From assembly GCA_913055925.1 (NCBI GenBank), contig CAJXLH010000187.1, positions 1 to 5,835 on the forward strand: DNA of 5,835 nucleotides, given 5' to 3'. Origin of the DNA: an uncultured Maritalea sp. GTDB taxonomy: Bacteria > Pseudomonadota > Alphaproteobacteria > Rhizobiales > Devosiaceae. Positions 5,033 to 5,835 of this stretch are shown piece after piece. Below the pieces are notes generated by a model. The model worked only from the letters and a program-made list of their open reading frames with translations, was not told the DNA's origin and made no database searches. Position 1 is the first letter of the stretch. Each line of letters begins with the position of its first letter. The translations under genes were made by a program, and so were the position numbers.

Positions 5033-5488
5033 ATGAACGACGAAGCAAATAGCGGCGAGACCAAAGCGCAGTGGTTTGACAATAAAACGCTGGTGATCGC
5101 GTGGATATTGACGTTCTTTCCAGTTGGCCTTTATGGGCTTTGGAAAAACCAAGAGTTTATCAGAAACGTCAAATTTGGTGTTACCGTTGCAGTCGTAATC
5201 GCCTTCGTTCTTGGGATAAACTTCACGCATCCGCTTTATGTCTTTGTTGCATTCCCGGTCGGTGTCTATTTGCTTTGGCGCGAACGTGAAGCACTGGGCG
5301 GGCTTTGGAAGCGCTTTGCAATCGCTTATCCAATCGTGTTGATCCTCGCTTTGATCAACGCAGCATATGCGCCGACCGGCGGAAATGGCGGCGAACTTGG
5401 CGGAAGCTGTTCTGCGGTGATTACCGAAGGCAATTGTACCTATTACCGTGATGATGATTGCAACGTGATTGGCAAGTCTTGCTCTTAA
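5033..5488 (+). CDS. Four-helix membrane protein with Cys-rich tail
   Basis: I do not recognise a named family for this 151-residue protein. Four hydrophobic helices are visible at about 19-37, 48-64, 67-82 and 95-113. The first and third end in the same motif: FPVGLYGLW (29-37) and FPVGVYLLW (74-82). A PVGLY.(M/L)WK segment is familiar from small membrane proteins of many bacteria. The connecting loops 38-47 and 83-94 are basic, so by the positive-inside rule both termini lie outside the cytoplasm. The C-terminal tail (114-151) starts with a Gly-rich stretch and has four cysteines (126, 135, 143, 150), suited to two disulfides in the periplasm. A strong GAGGGG (5024-5029) precedes the start. 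Its position after two exported proteins suggests an envelope role, but no function can be assigned. Confidence 0.8.
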   Translation: MNDEANSGETKAQWFDNKTLVIAWILTFFPVGLYGLWKNQEFIRNVKFGVTVAVVIAFVLGINFTHPLYVFVAFPVGVYLLWREREALGGLWKRFAIAYPIVLILALINAAYAPTGGNGGELGGSCSAVITEGNCTYYRDDDCNVIGKSCS

Positions 5489-5570
5489 GTCGGATAGAAT
5501 TAGCGTTGCTTATGCGCGGTCGCTCGCTTTAAAAGGCAGCTGAGAGCGAAGAGAGACAAGCGAAGCCGCA

Positions 5571-5835
5571 ATGCAGATTAGATTTGATCGTGGGCCTGAT
5601 GGCGGCCTAACGGACTTTGCCGATCCAATCGAGATTATTGAAGCCCACAACATTGAGGATGTTGCGGGGGCGTTTGCGCGGCTTGAGGATGCTTCGAGAA
5701 ATGGTCATTGGGTCAGCGGGTTTGCGAGTTATGAACTCGGTTTCGCGCTGGAAGATGTGCTGCATAGCTTGATGCCAACCAAGCGCGAACTGCCGCTTTT
5801 GCGTTTTGGTGTTTTTGAAGGATATTCAGCAACAG
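5571..5835 (+). CDS. pabB: PabB-like aminodeoxychorismate synthase I, 5' part only
   Basis: Only the first 88 codons are inside the window; the gene continues past the right edge. The segment AFARLEDASRNGHWVSGFASYELGFALEDVL (residues 36-66), followed by LPLLRFGVFEG (74-84), is characteristic of the N-terminal domain of PabB, component I of 4-amino-4-deoxychorismate synthase. That enzyme aminates chorismate on the way to p-aminobenzoate and folate in the cytoplasm. No ATG, GTG or TTG exists in frame between the stop at 5541-5543 and this ATG, so the start is fixed although the ribosome binding site is weak. The catalytic chorismate-binding domain is not visible. Anthranilate synthase TrpE is the main alternative but fits the N-terminal pattern less well. 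Confidence 0.82.
   Translation, partial: MQIRFDRGPDGGLTDFADPIEIIEAHNIEDVAGAFARLEDASRNGHWVSGFASYELGFALEDVLHSLMPTKRELPLLRFGVFEGYSAT

Noticed and set aside
5506..5549. Possible promoter (TTGCTT-17-TTAAAA) and 6-bp hairpin before pabB
   Set aside because: Both boxes match only 3 of 6 bases and the TCGCTC/GAGCGA stem is short, within chance expectation.

Overview
The window reads as chromosomal DNA of a free-living alphaproteobacterium, possibly from the Rhodobacterales or a related marine order. The evidence is the tRNA-Trp(CCA) sequence, an alphaproteobacterial-type intergenic palindrome at 321-341, the start of a PabB-like gene, and the style of the SRPBCC, MAPEG and XRE/MmyB proteins. No taxonomic assignment can be proved from the sequence alone. 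I see no phage, transposase, CRISPR or complete mobile element.

Layout. Positions 1 to about 600 hold no convincing gene, only a 21-bp-arm inverted repeat (170-231) and a REP-like hairpin (321-341). An AT-rich promoter region leads into a two-gene plus-strand unit. It encodes an SRPBCC (START-like) protein (695-1216) and, 16 nt later, a TetR-type regulator. The complete helix-turn-helix of that regulator can only be translated if it starts at an ATT codon (1233). Tail to tail with it, overlapping by 4 nt, is a minus-strand XRE regulator with an MmyB-type ligand-binding domain (1817-2587). That gene diverges from a MAPEG-family membrane protein (2703-3080). The gap between them contains back-to-back promoter-like sequences flanking a palindrome.

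Next comes tRNA-Trp (3164-3239), followed by three plus-strand genes for envelope proteins. The first is an exported ClpP-fold protein of COG3904 type (3348-3959). The second is an exported YHYH-domain protein (4056-4937). The third is a four-helix membrane protein with a cysteine-rich tail (5033-5488). The gaps before the second and third genes each hold a strong inverted repeat: one pairs with the YHYH ribosome binding site, the other lies across a promoter-like sequence. The window ends inside the 5' part of a pabB-like gene of folate biosynthesis (5571 onward).

How the genes may work together. The SRPBCC/TetR pair looks like a small self-contained ligand-responsive unit. The XRE/MAPEG pair looks like a regulator and its divergent target. 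The three envelope genes share direction and similar gaps (95-96 nt), but nothing in the sequence proves a common pathway. I found no clearly new defence or mobile system. The best novel leads are the non-canonical TetR start, the structured leader of the YHYH gene, and the little-characterised envelope proteins.
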